A stretch of 64,000 bases of DNA. Source: Anaerozeibacter sp031551775 (GTDB lineage Bacteria; Bacillota; Clostridia; Christensenellales; Aristaeellaceae). Below, piece by piece: positions 24,595-34,028 of the stretch. A program made the position numbers and the translations under genes. Within the stretch, counting starts at the first letter, position 1; each line of letters opens with the position of its first letter. Below the pieces are notes generated by a model. That model ran no database searches and was not told the DNA's origin. It saw only the letters and a program-made list of their open reading frames with translations. Location of the stretch: NCBI GenBank assembly GCA_031551775.1, contig JAVBND010000022.1, positions 60,105-124,104 on the forward strand. The letters run 5' to 3'.

Positions 24595-26856
24595 CTACGC
24601 GCTCACCCGAAACACCTCAATGATGTCGCTTCGCTTGAGCAGCTGCTTGATGATCTTCTCAAGCTGCTGCGTGTTCTTGCAGCCAAGCGTCACGTTGATG
24701 ATCGTGTTGCCGCCCTTGTCCACGCGCGCGGTCAATGCCATGATCGACATTTCCATCTTGGCGAACATCGCGGACACATCGGCGAGCAGCCCCACGCGGT
24801 CATAGGCCACAATCTGGATATCGGCGTTGTACGCGCCGGAATTGCCGTCCTCCCAACTGACCCGGATGAGCCGCTCGGGCTGGGACTCGAACTCCTTGCG
24901 GTTGACGCAGTCGGCCCGATGCACCGATACGCCGCGCCCACGGGTGACGTAGCCGATGATCTCATCGCCCGGAAGCGGCGTGCAGCACTTGGCGAAGCGC
25001 ACAAGCATGCCCGGATCGCCCTCGACCACGATGCCGTGGGAGGAATGGGACTGCTTGCGCAGCGCCTCGTCGCGGGCCTGCTTGGCCTGCTCGGGCGTGG
25101 ACAGCTTGACCTCGCTTTGCGCCGGGCCATCAAGCTTGTTGGCCTTCTTGTAGGTCTCGATCAGCCGGTTTAATATCTGCCCGGACGACAGCCCGCCAAA
25201 GCCGATCGTCACGTACAAATCGTCCAGCGAGGAGAGCGTGTAGCGCTTGTAGACCGGCTCCAGGTATTCGCTCTTGTTGAGCTGGGGCCACTGATAGCCC
25301 AGGCGCTTGGCCTCTTTTTCCAGGATGTCGCGGCCCTTTTGCAGGTTCTCGTCCTTGAACGCGTGCTTGAACCAGGCGCGGATCTTGCTCTTGGCTTCGC
25401 TCGTCTTGACCACCTTGAGCCAGTCGCGCGACGGGCCGTGGGAGGACGAGGAAGTCATGATCTCGATAAAATCGCCCGAGACCAGCTCCGTATCAAGCGG
25501 CACAATGCGGCCGTTGATTTTCGCGCCTATGCACTTGTGCCCGATCTCGGTGTGGATGCGGTAGGCAAAATCGAGCGGGGTCGCGCCGCGCGAAAGGGCG
25601 ATGACGTCGCCGCGCGGGGTAAAGACAAACACCTCGTCGGAAAACAGGTCCACCTTGAGCGCGTCCATGAATTCGCCGGGGTCGCGCGTCTCGTTTTGCC
25701 AGTCGAGGATTTGCCTGAGCCAATAGAGCTTGCTGTCGAGCTGGTCGGCCTGCTTGCCTTCCTTGTAGCGCCAGTGCGCCGCGATGCCGAACTCGGCGGT
25801 GCGGTGCATGTCGCGCGTCCTGATCTGCACCTCAAAGGAAAGCCCGCCCATGCCGACGACCGTCGTATGCAGCGACTGGTACATATTGGGCTTGGGCATC
25901 GAAATATAATCCTTGAAGCGGTTGGGCACCTGCGTCCACAGCGTGTGCACCACGCCCAGCGCCGCATAGCAATCGGGGATGGTATCGACGATGATGCGCA
26001 CCGCGATCAGGTCAAAAATCTGATCGAAGCTCTTGTTCTGCTGGTGCATCTTGCGGTAGATGGAGTAAAAATGCTTGGGCCGGCCGTCGATCTCGGCGTC
26101 AATGTGCTGCTCCTTCAGTTTTTCCATGAGCACATCGACGACGTTTTCAATGCTCTTTTCGCGTTCCTCGCGCTTCATGCCGACCTTTTTGACCAGGTCG
26201 TAATAACCCTCGGGATCGATGTAGCGAAGCGCCAGGTCCTCGAGTTCCCACTTGATCGCCGACATGCCGAGCCGGTGCGCGAGCGGCGAGTAGACGTCAA
26301 GCGTCTCGCGCGCGATGGCAACCTGCCGCTCGGGCTTTTGGAATTTCAAGGTGCGCATGTTGTGCAGCCGGTCGGCGAGTTTGATGATGACCACGCGAAT
26401 GTCCTTGGCCATGGCCAGGAACATCTTGCGCAGCGATTCAGCCTGCTGCTCCTCGCGGCTGGTCAGGTCGAGCCGTGAAAGTTTCGTCACGCCATCGACA
26501 AGCAGCGCCACCTCCGCGCCGAATTCGCGCTCGATCATCTCAAGATCGACCGTATCGCAGTCCTCGACGCAGTCGTGCAAGAGGCCCGCCGCGATGGTCG
26601 GGCCGTCCATCATGAGGTCGGCCAGGATGTCCGCCACGCGGTAGGGGTGCGTAAAGTAGGGCTTGCCCGACTTGCGCTTTTGGCCTTCATGGGCTTTATG
26701 GGCAAAGTTGTAGGCGCGCTCGACCAATCGCTCGTCGTCGCTCGGATGGTAGCGATTGAACTTTAAGAGCAAGGCGCTTAACTGCGGGTCCTGCTCCTCA
26801 AGATTGAGCGCCTCCTGTTCCTGCGTTTTCAGCGGATCAAACAGATCCTCGCTCAC
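24595..26856 (-). CDS. rel: Bifunctional (p)ppGpp synthetase/hydrolase
   Basis: 753-aa long RelA/SpoT homologue. The HD hydrolase domain (about 40-195) has HDCVEDCD near residue 95. The synthetase domain (about 240-370) has RPKHFYSIYRKM, RFKD and MYQSLHTTVVG; the RFKD loop is typical of bifunctional enzymes. TGS (about 400-460, VFVFTPRGDVIAL), a zinc-finger-like region (FAKCCTPLPGD with HRADCVN) and a C-terminal ACT domain follow. It makes ppGpp from ATP and GTP/GDP on amino-acid starvation and degrades it otherwise. The start is GTG 26856, overlapping the recJ stop as GTGA. This could tie into methionine-starvation sensing elsewhere only generally. Confidence 0.95.
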   Translation of the reverse strand: MSEDLFDPLKTQEQEALNLEEQDPQLSALLLKFNRYHPSDDERLVERAYNFAHKAHEGQKRKSGKPYFTHPYRVADILADLMMDGPTIAAGLLHDCVEDCDTVDLEMIEREFGAEVALLVDGVTKLSRLDLTSREEQQAESLRKMFLAMAKDIRVVIIKLADRLHNMRTLKFQKPERQVAIARETLDVYSPLAHRLGMSAIKWELEDLALRYIDPEGYYDLVKKVGMKREEREKSIENVVDVLMEKLKEQHIDAEIDGRPKHFYSIYRKMHQQNKSFDQIFDLIAVRIIVDTIPDCYAALGVVHTLWTQVPNRFKDYISMPKPNMYQSLHTTVVGMGGLSFEVQIRTRDMHRTAEFGIAAHWRYKEGKQADQLDSKLYWLRQILDWQNETRDPGEFMDALKVDLFSDEVFVFTPRGDVIALSRGATPLDFAYRIHTEIGHKCIGAKINGRIVPLDTELVSGDFIEIMTSSSSHGPSRDWLKVVKTSEAKSKIRAWFKHAFKDENLQKGRDILEKEAKRLGYQWPQLNKSEYLEPVYKRYTLSSLDDLYVTIGFGGLSSGQILNRLIETYKKANKLDGPAQSEVKLSTPEQAKQARDEALRKQSHSSHGIVVEGDPGMLVRFAKCCTPLPGDEIIGYVTRGRGVSVHRADCVNRKEFESQPERLIRVSWEDGNSGAYNADIQIVAYDRVGLLADVSAMFAKMEMSIMALTARVDKGGNTIINVTLGCKNTQQLEKIIKQLLKRSDIIEVFRVSA

Positions 26857-29219
26857 GCCCTTGCACCTCCCCATGTCCTAAGAGCCGATATCAGTGAAAA
26901 AACCTCGGAGCCCGCCGGATCGGCTTTGCGCGCCTCGCTAAGCGCGAGCGGCCTCTCCCATGAAACCTCGATCAAACGCATGTCGTGAAGCGCGTACAGA
27001 GCCGCGTGCGCCGCGATAGCGGACACGCCCGCGCCGTCAGCCAGTTCACGCGAAACCACCTCGGGCGATCGGGCCGCGTATGGGCGCCTTAGCAGTTCGC
27101 GCACCGCGATGTACACCTGGCGCAGTTCATCGACATCGGGCAACTGCGCAAGATACCCCGCGGGCGGTGAATCAAGCTCGTAGACGCCCTTTGTCAGCCC
27201 CGGCGCAAGCCAGTACGCTGGCGCGCCCAGCGCCACCACGCGCCGGTATCCTTGAGGCACTTCTCCCAGCGGCAAGACGGCAAGCGCGTTGAACGCGCGC
27301 CTGTCCCCCGGGAATTCGCCCTCGTATACGTCAAGGCGGCCATCAAGGCCCCGCGCCTCAAAATCGCCGAGCGCTTCCCGCGCCGATGATACGTCAGATG
27401 CCACAATCAGCGTGCCGCGCGGCGATTCCAAGAGCCAATCGGATACTTGCTTGAGTCCAACCGCCGGGGCGTCCGCGCGCGCGGGTATCTTATTATAGAA
27501 CCTCTGTGTTAAAAACGCATGCAGCAAGCGCGCTTCCCCCGCTTCATCCGTCTTAAGCGCGTCCGTCAGCGCGCCCATGCCCATGCCCTTGACTTCAAGC
27601 TCAAGCGAGACGCGGTTCATGAAGGCGTTGACGCGCGGCACATAGAGGATGGGCCGCGCGGGTCCCGGAAGGCTTGCCGCGCGCGCGCCCGCGCCAAACC
27701 ACACGCCGCGCAGGCGCGCATCGCCGCCGACCGCCATGAGCGACAAGTGCGCCCCGTCTCGGCCTATGGCGCGCGCTTCATCCACCTCAGCCATCGATAA
27801 AAACACCGGCGCGGGGTTCCCGAAACCGGTCGGCTGGAGCTTGTCAAGCAAGCGCGCAAGCTCAAGGGACAGATCCTCAAGCTCAAGTTTGAGATCGTAC
27901 TCGGCATAGGGAATGAATGCGTCGGGATCGGTCGAATCCTCGATCACCCGAGCGAGTTCCCGGCCAAAGGCGAGAAGGTTCTTCCTTTCAATCGTCAGTC
28001 CTGCCGCCTGCTTGTGCCCGCCAAAGCGCACAAGGTACTCGCTCACCGCCTTGAGGCATTCGAAAATGTCTACGCCAGGAATGCTGCGGCAGGACCCGGT
28101 CAGCGTCTCGCCTTCGCCCGCGAGCAACACCGTGGGCAGCGTATATTGCTCGACCAGCCGCGACGCGGCCAGGCCGATCACACCGCTGTTCCACCCGTCG
28201 CCATGAAGCACGATCACGCGCGCCGCCGCCAAATCACAGCACCCAAGCTGCCGCGCCGCGTCCTTTAAAATCACCTGTTCGAGCGCGCGCCGGGCGGTGT
28301 TTTCATGGTCGAGTTCCACAGCCATGGGGCCCGCTTCTTCATATGTTTTTGCCTGAAGGAGGTGAAGCGAGCGCACCGCGCTGCCCACGCGCCCGCCCGC
28401 GTTGAGCCGGGGCGCGAGCTGAAAGGCAATCTTGCCCGCGCTGAGCGAGCCGCGCTCAATGGACGCCGCCTCCATGAGCGCCCCGATGCCCGGGCGCGGC
28501 TGGCCGTTCATCGCCAAGAGCCCCAGCGCCACAATGGCGCGGTTTTCACCCGTCAAGGGCACGACATCGGCCACCGTCGCAAGAGCTGCCAGGTCGATAT
28601 AGGGCATGGCGAGCGCCTCATCCAACGCCAGCGCCAGCTTGAACGCCACGCCCGCGCCGCACAGCGCGCCGTTTGGATAATCGCCGAGCAGCGGATTGAC
28701 CACCAGGCAGGGCGGCAGGTCGTCCCCGGGACGGTGGTGGTCCGTCACGACCACGTCAAGCCCCTTTGCCTGAGCGTAGGCAACCAGCTCGACGGCGCTC
28801 ACGCCGCAGTCTACCGTGACCAGCAACCCCGCGCGCTGCGCCACATCGTCGATGCCCGCTTCGTTCAGTCCGTAGCCTTCGTTGTGGCGCGAGGGGATGT
28901 AGCAAAAGACATCCACCCCCATCCCCTCCAGCACGCCCGAGAGGATGGCCGCCGCCGAAACGCCGTCCACATCATAGTCGCCCCAGACGCAAACCGTCTC
29001 GCCCGCGTCCCGCGCGCGCAGAATGCGCCCGGCGGCGCGCCCCATATCATGAAGCGCCATGGGATCAATCAGGTGTGAAACCGACGGCGCGAGAAACCTC
29101 GACGCATCTTCGGGGCTATTGACCCCACGCGCGTCAAGCAGCCGCCACAGCGCTTGAGGCATGTCCGCCGGGCAATCCCAAGCAGGCTCCCGGGACGCGC
29201 GGCACCGAATGTTCAGCAT
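26853..29219 (-). CDS. recJ: Single-stranded DNA exonuclease RecJ
   Basis: 788-aa 5'-3' ssDNA exonuclease used in recombination and repair. DHH-family motifs are intact: WGDYDVDGVSA (about 79-89), VTVDCGVSA, VVTDHHRPGDDLPP, and the DHHA1 GGHKQAAGLTI. Two further C-terminal segments (about 560-788) exceed the E. coli enzyme and are usual in Bacillota RecJ. GGAGG lies 8 nt before ATG 29219. It is followed by rel with a 4-nt overlap. Confidence 0.93.
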   Translation of the reverse strand: MLNIRCRASREPAWDCPADMPQALWRLLDARGVNSPEDASRFLAPSVSHLIDPMALHDMGRAAGRILRARDAGETVCVWGDYDVDGVSAAAILSGVLEGMGVDVFCYIPSRHNEGYGLNEAGIDDVAQRAGLLVTVDCGVSAVELVAYAQAKGLDVVVTDHHRPGDDLPPCLVVNPLLGDYPNGALCGAGVAFKLALALDEALAMPYIDLAALATVADVVPLTGENRAIVALGLLAMNGQPRPGIGALMEAASIERGSLSAGKIAFQLAPRLNAGGRVGSAVRSLHLLQAKTYEEAGPMAVELDHENTARRALEQVILKDAARQLGCCDLAAARVIVLHGDGWNSGVIGLAASRLVEQYTLPTVLLAGEGETLTGSCRSIPGVDIFECLKAVSEYLVRFGGHKQAAGLTIERKNLLAFGRELARVIEDSTDPDAFIPYAEYDLKLELEDLSLELARLLDKLQPTGFGNPAPVFLSMAEVDEARAIGRDGAHLSLMAVGGDARLRGVWFGAGARAASLPGPARPILYVPRVNAFMNRVSLELEVKGMGMGALTDALKTDEAGEARLLHAFLTQRFYNKIPARADAPAVGLKQVSDWLLESPRGTLIVASDVSSAREALGDFEARGLDGRLDVYEGEFPGDRRAFNALAVLPLGEVPQGYRRVVALGAPAYWLAPGLTKGVYELDSPPAGYLAQLPDVDELRQVYIAVRELLRRPYAARSPEVVSRELADGAGVSAIAAHAALYALHDMRLIEVSWERPLALSEARKADPAGSEVFSLISALRTWGGARA

Positions 29220-29247
29220 CTCTTACGCCTCCGTAAATATAGAGAAA

Positions 29248-29281
29248 GAATAGGAACCGGACAAGCGCCCAATTCCTATTC
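29248..29281 (-). terminator. Probable terminator after secDF
   Basis: GAATAGGAA (29248-29256) and TTCCTATTC (29273-29281) form a 9-bp stem with a 16-nt loop, followed on the minus strand by TTTCTCTATATTT. It lies between the secDF stop and the recJ start. The U-run is interrupted, so some readthrough into recJ is likely. Confidence 0.55.
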
Positions 29282-29294
29282 CCAAAGCCCTTTA

Positions 29295-31469
29295 TTACGC
29301 CTTCTTCGCGCCTTTCTCCAGCTTCTTCTGGGCCGCCTTTTCCTGCCACATGGCCCAGATTTGACCGCTGAGCATCACCGATGAGTACGTGCCCGCGAGC
29401 ATGCCGACCAGCATCGGGAAGGTAAATTCGCGAATCTCGCCCGCCAGCACGAACACCGGAACCAGCGTAAGGAGCGTGGTGACCGTGGTGTTCAGGGTCC
29501 GCGAAATGGTGGTTCCTACCGCGTATTCGACCAACGCCAGTCGGCTCTTGCCGGCAAACGCGCCCTCTTTGTTGAGCTCGCGGATGCGGTCAAAGATGAC
29601 GATGGTGTTGTTGATCGAGTAGCCCACGATGGTGAGCAGCGCCGCGATGAAGGACGAATTGATCTGGAAGAAACCGCGGAAGAACGCCATGAACGCGATC
29701 ATGATCAGCACATCGTGGACAAGCGCGATGACCGCCGCAAGGCCGGACATAAAGTCAAAGCGGATGATGATGTAGAGGAGGATCGCGGCAAATGCGATCA
29801 GGAGCGACAGGATGGCGTTTGTGAGCAGGTCCTGCCCGGCCACCGCGCCGATGAACTCGGTCTCGATGAAGGTCATCTGGGGGTAGCTCGCCTTGAGGTT
29901 TTCCTCAAGCTTGGTTGATACCTGGGCGCTGTCACCGGTCAGGGGCAGGCGCACCTGCAGCTCGGTTTGGCTCGCGTCCTCGCCGGACTTGGCAATCTGG
30001 TAGCCGCTCTGGCCGAGTGTATCAAGCGCGGAAGCAACATCGCCGACCTCAAAGCTCTCGCCCATCTCGTAGCGAAGGAGCGACCCGCCGGTGAACTCAA
30101 TGCCGGGATTGAGGCCCAGGCCAAGTACGGAAAGCACCAGCGCCAGCGCCATAACCCCCACGGAAACAAGCGCGAACACCTTGGTGCGCCCGGTAAAGAA
30201 TTTCTTTTCCGGGTCATTCTTTTTAAGCTTCAAGGGGCGGGTATAGAGCGCAAGGTTCTTCCCGTTTCCGAGGTTCACCACATTGGTCAGGAGGAACCGC
30301 GTGACGAACACCGCCGTAACCATGCTGGCCACGACGCCGATGAACAGCGTGATCGCGAAGCCACGGATCGGTCCGGTGCCAAAGTACATGAGCACCAGCG
30401 CCACAATGATGGTGGTGACGTTTGAGTCGATGACGGCCGAGAGCGCGTTTTTAAACCCGCGCTTGACCGCGCGGCGAAGGTCCGCGCCGCCCGCCAGTTC
30501 TTCGCGGAAGCGCTCGAAGATGATGACGTTTGCGTCCACCGCCATGCCGATGCCGAGCAAAATACCCGCTATGCCCGGAAGCGTCAGCTGAATGCCCGGC
30601 ACAATCGCCAGGGCGTACATCACGATCAGGATGTAGATGACGAGCGCGAGGTCCGCCATGAGGCCCGGCAACCGGTACACGGCCGCCATGAATACGAGCA
30701 CCAGGATCAGGCCGATGACGCCTGCGGTAATGCAGTTGGCGAGCGCGTTTACGCCAAGCGTCGCCGAGACGGTTCTCAGTTCGTCCTGCTCGATCTCAAG
30801 GGGCAGCGCGCCCGACATGATGAGCATGGCAAGCTCCTGCGCTTCGGCCACGTCGTGCATGCCGTTGATGTAGCCCTGCCCGTCGGGGATCGCGCTTTCG
30901 ACAACCGGCGCGGAAATCGTTTCATCGTCCAGCGTAATCGCGATGACCGATCCGATGTTCTTCGCGGTCGCGTCGGCAAACGCCGCGCGGCCCGAATCGT
31001 TGAGCTCGAAATGGACCACCGCTTCGCCGTTGTCCAGCAGGCCCGCGTAGGCCTTCTTGATGTCCTTGCCTTCGATAACCACGCTCTTGTCGGGAGCGAC
31101 AAATTCGAGGTGCGCGGGTTTTCCGATGATCTGAAGGATCTCACCGGGATCGCTCACGGCGGGGATCTCCACGCGGATGCGGTTTGAACCCTGGCGCGTA
31201 ACGGTGGCTTCGTTGAATCCCTGGGCGCTCAGGCGGTTGCGCAGCACCGCAATGGTGCCGTTCACAAGCGTCTCATAGTCCTCCTGGCCTTCGTTCGGGG
31301 CAATGTATACCGCGTATACGCCCCCGCGCAGGTCAAGCCCCAGGCTGATCTCGTCCGCCACCTTGGAAATGGTGTAGCTCCCCAGGTTCAGGCCGTTCAG
31401 CGCCAGAATTGAGACCAGCACTGTCAGTATGGCGACGACCGCCAGTTTAATCCCGCTTTTCGATTTCAT
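29295..31469 (-). CDS. secDF: Protein translocase subunit SecDF (fusion)
   Basis: 724-aa fusion of SecD and SecF, the RND-type membrane accessory of the Sec translocase that uses proton flow to pull exported proteins. The SecD half has GLDLRGGVYAVY, a large extracytoplasmic P1 region, and GIGMAVDANVIIFERFREEL in TM4. The SecF half begins near residue 440, with GIEFTGGSLL and YSINNTIVIFDRIREL. About 12 membrane spans are expected. The start at 31469 follows GAGGACGG; the frame is open 23 codons further but overlaps the promoter. The promoter is at 31521-31549. Confidence 0.95.
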   Translation of the reverse strand: MKSKSGIKLAVVAILTVLVSILALNGLNLGSYTISKVADEISLGLDLRGGVYAVYIAPNEGQEDYETLVNGTIAVLRNRLSAQGFNEATVTRQGSNRIRVEIPAVSDPGEILQIIGKPAHLEFVAPDKSVVIEGKDIKKAYAGLLDNGEAVVHFELNDSGRAAFADATAKNIGSVIAITLDDETISAPVVESAIPDGQGYINGMHDVAEAQELAMLIMSGALPLEIEQDELRTVSATLGVNALANCITAGVIGLILVLVFMAAVYRLPGLMADLALVIYILIVMYALAIVPGIQLTLPGIAGILLGIGMAVDANVIIFERFREELAGGADLRRAVKRGFKNALSAVIDSNVTTIIVALVLMYFGTGPIRGFAITLFIGVVASMVTAVFVTRFLLTNVVNLGNGKNLALYTRPLKLKKNDPEKKFFTGRTKVFALVSVGVMALALVLSVLGLGLNPGIEFTGGSLLRYEMGESFEVGDVASALDTLGQSGYQIAKSGEDASQTELQVRLPLTGDSAQVSTKLEENLKASYPQMTFIETEFIGAVAGQDLLTNAILSLLIAFAAILLYIIIRFDFMSGLAAVIALVHDVLIMIAFMAFFRGFFQINSSFIAALLTIVGYSINNTIVIFDRIRELNKEGAFAGKSRLALVEYAVGTTISRTLNTTVTTLLTLVPVFVLAGEIREFTFPMLVGMLAGTYSSVMLSGQIWAMWQEKAAQKKLEKGAKKA

Positions 31470-31520
31470 CGGTTTCCGTCCTCTCAAAACCTCGCGTATA
31501 TTAATCGCTTTTGCCAAATG

Positions 31521-31549
31521 ATTATACAATCTGAACATCTGCCCGTCAA
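31521..31549 (-). promoter_or_regulatory. Promoter of secDF
   Basis: On the minus strand TTGACG (31544-31549), a 17-bp spacer and TATAAT (31521-31526) lie 52 bp before the secDF start. It overlaps the last codons of the upstream ylbJ-like gene. Confidence 0.8.
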
Positions 31550-32580
31550 CACGAACGGGTTAAATTATGCTGTTTTTCCGAACGCCCACGGGACGCAAAA
31601 TGCGCGATGGCCGTCCCGATCAACAGCAGCGACGCCAGGAGCAGCGCGGTTTCAAGCGCGCCAAGCGGCCAGGACAGGGAGGCGGAGGGAAGGCGCAGTT
31701 GTACATAGGTAAAAAGAGTCATGAGCGCGGCGTGCAGGAGCTTGCCGAGGGCCAGCCGCCACCACGGCGCCTCCGGGAGCTGATTCAGGTTCTGCGTCAG
31801 GATTGACAACCCGCCCAGCCCGCAAACCGCGGCAATGGCCAGAAGGCGCGTCTCAAAATCCGCCAAAGCGCCCGCGAGTTGCGCGCCCCCCCCGGTCACT
31901 TCGAGCAGCGGCAGCAGGAAGGCGTCGGCGGCGGGGATGACGCACGACACAAGGCGCGCAAGCACCGCAAACCCCACCATGTATCCGCACACGGTCAGGA
32001 CGCCCCTGACCGCCTGAAAGACCGGACCCTCCCGCGAAACGCCTTGCTCAACCGCCGCCGCGACCGGCCGATCATCGCCCGCCCACGCCCGCCGCATCAG
32101 GAGCGCGCCCGCGATGAGCGAAAGCAATTGGGCCTTGGCGAGGATGTATCCGGCGCTTGGTGACCCCAGCATCCCAGCGCCGACAGATCCCACGAGAAAA
32201 CCGGGGCTGAGCGCGCTCACGACAACCGCCGCGCGGCTCAGTTCGCCGCGCGTCATGCCGCCCTTCGCGCGCTTAAGCGCCGTCGCGCCCGCCGGACTGC
32301 CCGCCATCCAGGAAACCATGATCGCGCCCGCAGCCCGGCCGGGACAACCGAAAAGGCGCCCCGTCACGCCCGAAAACAGCTTCTCATACGCCGACAGCGC
32401 TTCCGGCGTTGACAGCGCGGGCAATATCAGGAAGAAGACAAACAGGGCGGGCGCGAACGACGACGCCCATATCTGCATGGCTTGCCGCGCCGCCTGCGCC
32501 GCTTCCTCGGGGTAAACCATCAGCATCACCATGCCCATCAGTGCCGCCGCCAGTTTTGCGCGCGAACGCAGGTTTTTCAC
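31546..32580 (-). CDS. YlbJ-like sporulation integral membrane protein
   Basis: 344-aa membrane protein with about eight hydrophobic spans and two Gate (nucleoside-recognition-like) domains: VSWMAGSPAGATALKRAKGGM in the first and CGLGGLSILTQNLNQL in the second. This pattern fits YlbJ, needed for spore-cortex or forespore transport functions in Bacillota. The start is taken as GTG 32580 with GGGAGG 8 nt upstream; a GTG three codons earlier sits on the ribosome site. Its presence suggests a sporulating, or formerly sporulating, host. Confidence 0.8.
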   Translation of the reverse strand: MKNLRSRAKLAAALMGMVMLMVYPEEAAQAARQAMQIWASSFAPALFVFFLILPALSTPEALSAYEKLFSGVTGRLFGCPGRAAGAIMVSWMAGSPAGATALKRAKGGMTRGELSRAAVVVSALSPGFLVGSVGAGMLGSPSAGYILAKAQLLSLIAGALLMRRAWAGDDRPVAAAVEQGVSREGPVFQAVRGVLTVCGYMVGFAVLARLVSCVIPAADAFLLPLLEVTGGGAQLAGALADFETRLLAIAAVCGLGGLSILTQNLNQLPEAPWWRLALGKLLHAALMTLFTYVQLRLPSASLSWPLGALETALLLASLLLIGTAIAHFASRGRSEKQHNLTRSC

Positions 32581-32655
32581 CTCGGCCACCTCCCTCTCGG
32601 GGCCAACCTATGTCTTAAGTCGCATGAAAATACCGGAATTGACAACCAGAAATGC

Positions 32656-32684
32656 TTGCAATCTGAACAATGAAACTTTATAAT
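32656..32684 (+). promoter_or_regulatory. Promoter of the YkuD-domain gene
   Basis: TTGCAA (32656-32661), a 17-bp spacer and TATAAT (32679-32684) lie 33 bp before the ATG at 32718. Confidence 0.75.
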
Positions 32685-32717
32685 GCATACCACAGTAGAT
32701 GGTGCGCGAGGAGACAA

Positions 32718-33170
32718 ATGATTGTTGAAATCACAAAGTCTGAGCGCGCGTTGCGCTTGACCGACGCGGGGCGTGTGCTGTTTGCCTGCCCGATCGGCCT
32801 TGGCAAATGTCCTGAAGGCACAAAGCTTGGCGAAGGTGACTGCAAGACCCCCGAAGGCGAGTACCGCGTGGTTACGCGCAACAGGGCAAGCAAGTATCAC
32901 CGATCGCTGGGGCTTGACTATCCGGGCCGCGCGGACGCCGACCGGGGGCTAAGACGGGGCGCAATCGATCAGGCGGCGCATGAGCGCATCATGGCGGCGC
33001 ACGATTTGGGCCTTCGTCCGCCATGGGATACGGCGCTTGGCGGCTACGTCATGCTGCACGGCGGCGGCGCCGGCGACTGGACAGCGGGCTGCGTGGCGCT
33101 TGACGACCGCGACATGGACTTCTTGTTTGAGAAATGTGAAATGGGAACGCGGGTGATCATCCGCGCTTGA
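32718..33170 (+). CDS. L,D-transpeptidase (YkuD) domain protein without signal peptide
   Basis: 150-aa protein that is little more than a YkuD catalytic domain. The nucleophile motif reads HGGGAGDWTAGCVAL, with the catalytic Cys in TAGC; most family members have S-x-GC there. Upstream segments (CPIGLGKCPEGTKLGEGDCKTPEGEYRV) fit the fold. L,D-transpeptidases cross-link peptidoglycan, but there is no signal peptide or membrane anchor here, so it may act inside, in spores, or be exported unusually. GAGGAG lies 4 nt before ATG. The next gene, an exported Ig-like protein, starts 9 bp later, so they are probably co-transcribed. Confidence 0.8.
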   Translation: MIVEITKSERALRLTDAGRVLFACPIGLGKCPEGTKLGEGDCKTPEGEYRVVTRNRASKYHRSLGLDYPGRADADRGLRRGAIDQAAHERIMAAHDLGLRPPWDTALGGYVMLHGGGAGDWTAGCVALDDRDMDFLFEKCEMGTRVIIRA

Positions 33171-33179
33171 AATGGAGAT

Positions 33180-34028
33180 ATGGATAACAACATGAGAATC
33201 GTCAAACGATTGCTGACCCTCGTGACCGTCCTCATGATTTGCCCCGCGCTGGCGCTCGCGGCTTCAGACGATGTCCAAACCGCAAGCACCGCCCATGAGC
33301 AGACGCCCGCGCCCGTCGCGACCGCCCTTCCCACGCACGCTCCGGCGCTGCCGGAAGAACCTGCGGAAGGCAGCGCGGACGAGGAAAGCGATGCCCGGAG
33401 CGATCGGGAAACCGAAGACCTGGATGCCCCCGCGGGCGATGCGGATGCCTCCGATAAACCTGCCGTTCGCGCCAAAAAAATTTCGGTATCGCTGTCAAGC
33501 GATGTGCTCTTTCCGGGCGGAAGCCTCACGGCTACCAGCAAAATAGCGCCCAGGGAAGCCCTCCAGGCGGTCGAGTGGTCGAGCTCGCTTTCACAGGTCG
33601 AAGTGGATGCTTCGGGGTTGGTGCGGGCGAAATCAGGCATGTCCTTGCCGGACGAGGGCCTGTACGTGGACATCTGGGCGCGCGCCACCGACGGGAGCCT
33701 GGTCATGAATTGCGCGACGGTCAGGCTCATGCCAACAGCCTCGCAACTGCTTTTCTTTGAAGAAGAATTGACGCTTGAAGCATCAAGGGAGACCCAAAGC
33801 CAGCGCGTCACCATGGAACTCGCCCCTGCGGCGCTCTACGGCCTCACGCGCGTGGAGTGGACGAGCTCGAATCCGTCCGTCGCCCAGGTATACGGATCGG
33901 GCATGAACGGTGAAGTGGGCGTCGTGAGCTGGGCGGATGTGACCGGAAGCGCGGTGATTACGGCGCGCGCCGCCGACGGATCAGGCGTCAGCGATTTCAT
34001 GACCGTGACCGTTCGCGATGTGCCTTGA
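33180..34028 (+). CDS. Secreted protein with bacterial Ig-like (Big_2-type) domains
   Basis: 282-aa exported protein. A signal peptide occupies about residues 1-30 (basic start, hydrophobic core LLTLVTVLMICPALALA). It is followed by an acidic, Ala/Pro/Glu-rich linker (about 30-95) and two Ig-like segments (about 95-185 and 190-282), each with the WSSS or WTSSNPSVAQV strand common in Big_2 domains. There is no LPxTG or membrane tail, so it may be released or bound to the wall by charge. ATG 33180 and ATG 33192 are both possible starts. Function unknown; a cell-surface or spore-coat role fits the neighbouring YkuD gene. Confidence 0.75.
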   Translation: MDNNMRIVKRLLTLVTVLMICPALALAASDDVQTASTAHEQTPAPVATALPTHAPALPEEPAEGSADEESDARSDRETEDLDAPAGDADASDKPAVRAKKISVSLSSDVLFPGGSLTATSKIAPREALQAVEWSSSLSQVEVDASGLVRAKSGMSLPDEGLYVDIWARATDGSLVMNCATVRLMPTASQLLFFEEELTLEASRETQSQRVTMELAPAALYGLTRVEWTSSNPSVAQVYGSGMNGEVGVVSWADVTGSAVITARAADGSGVSDFMTVTVRDVP

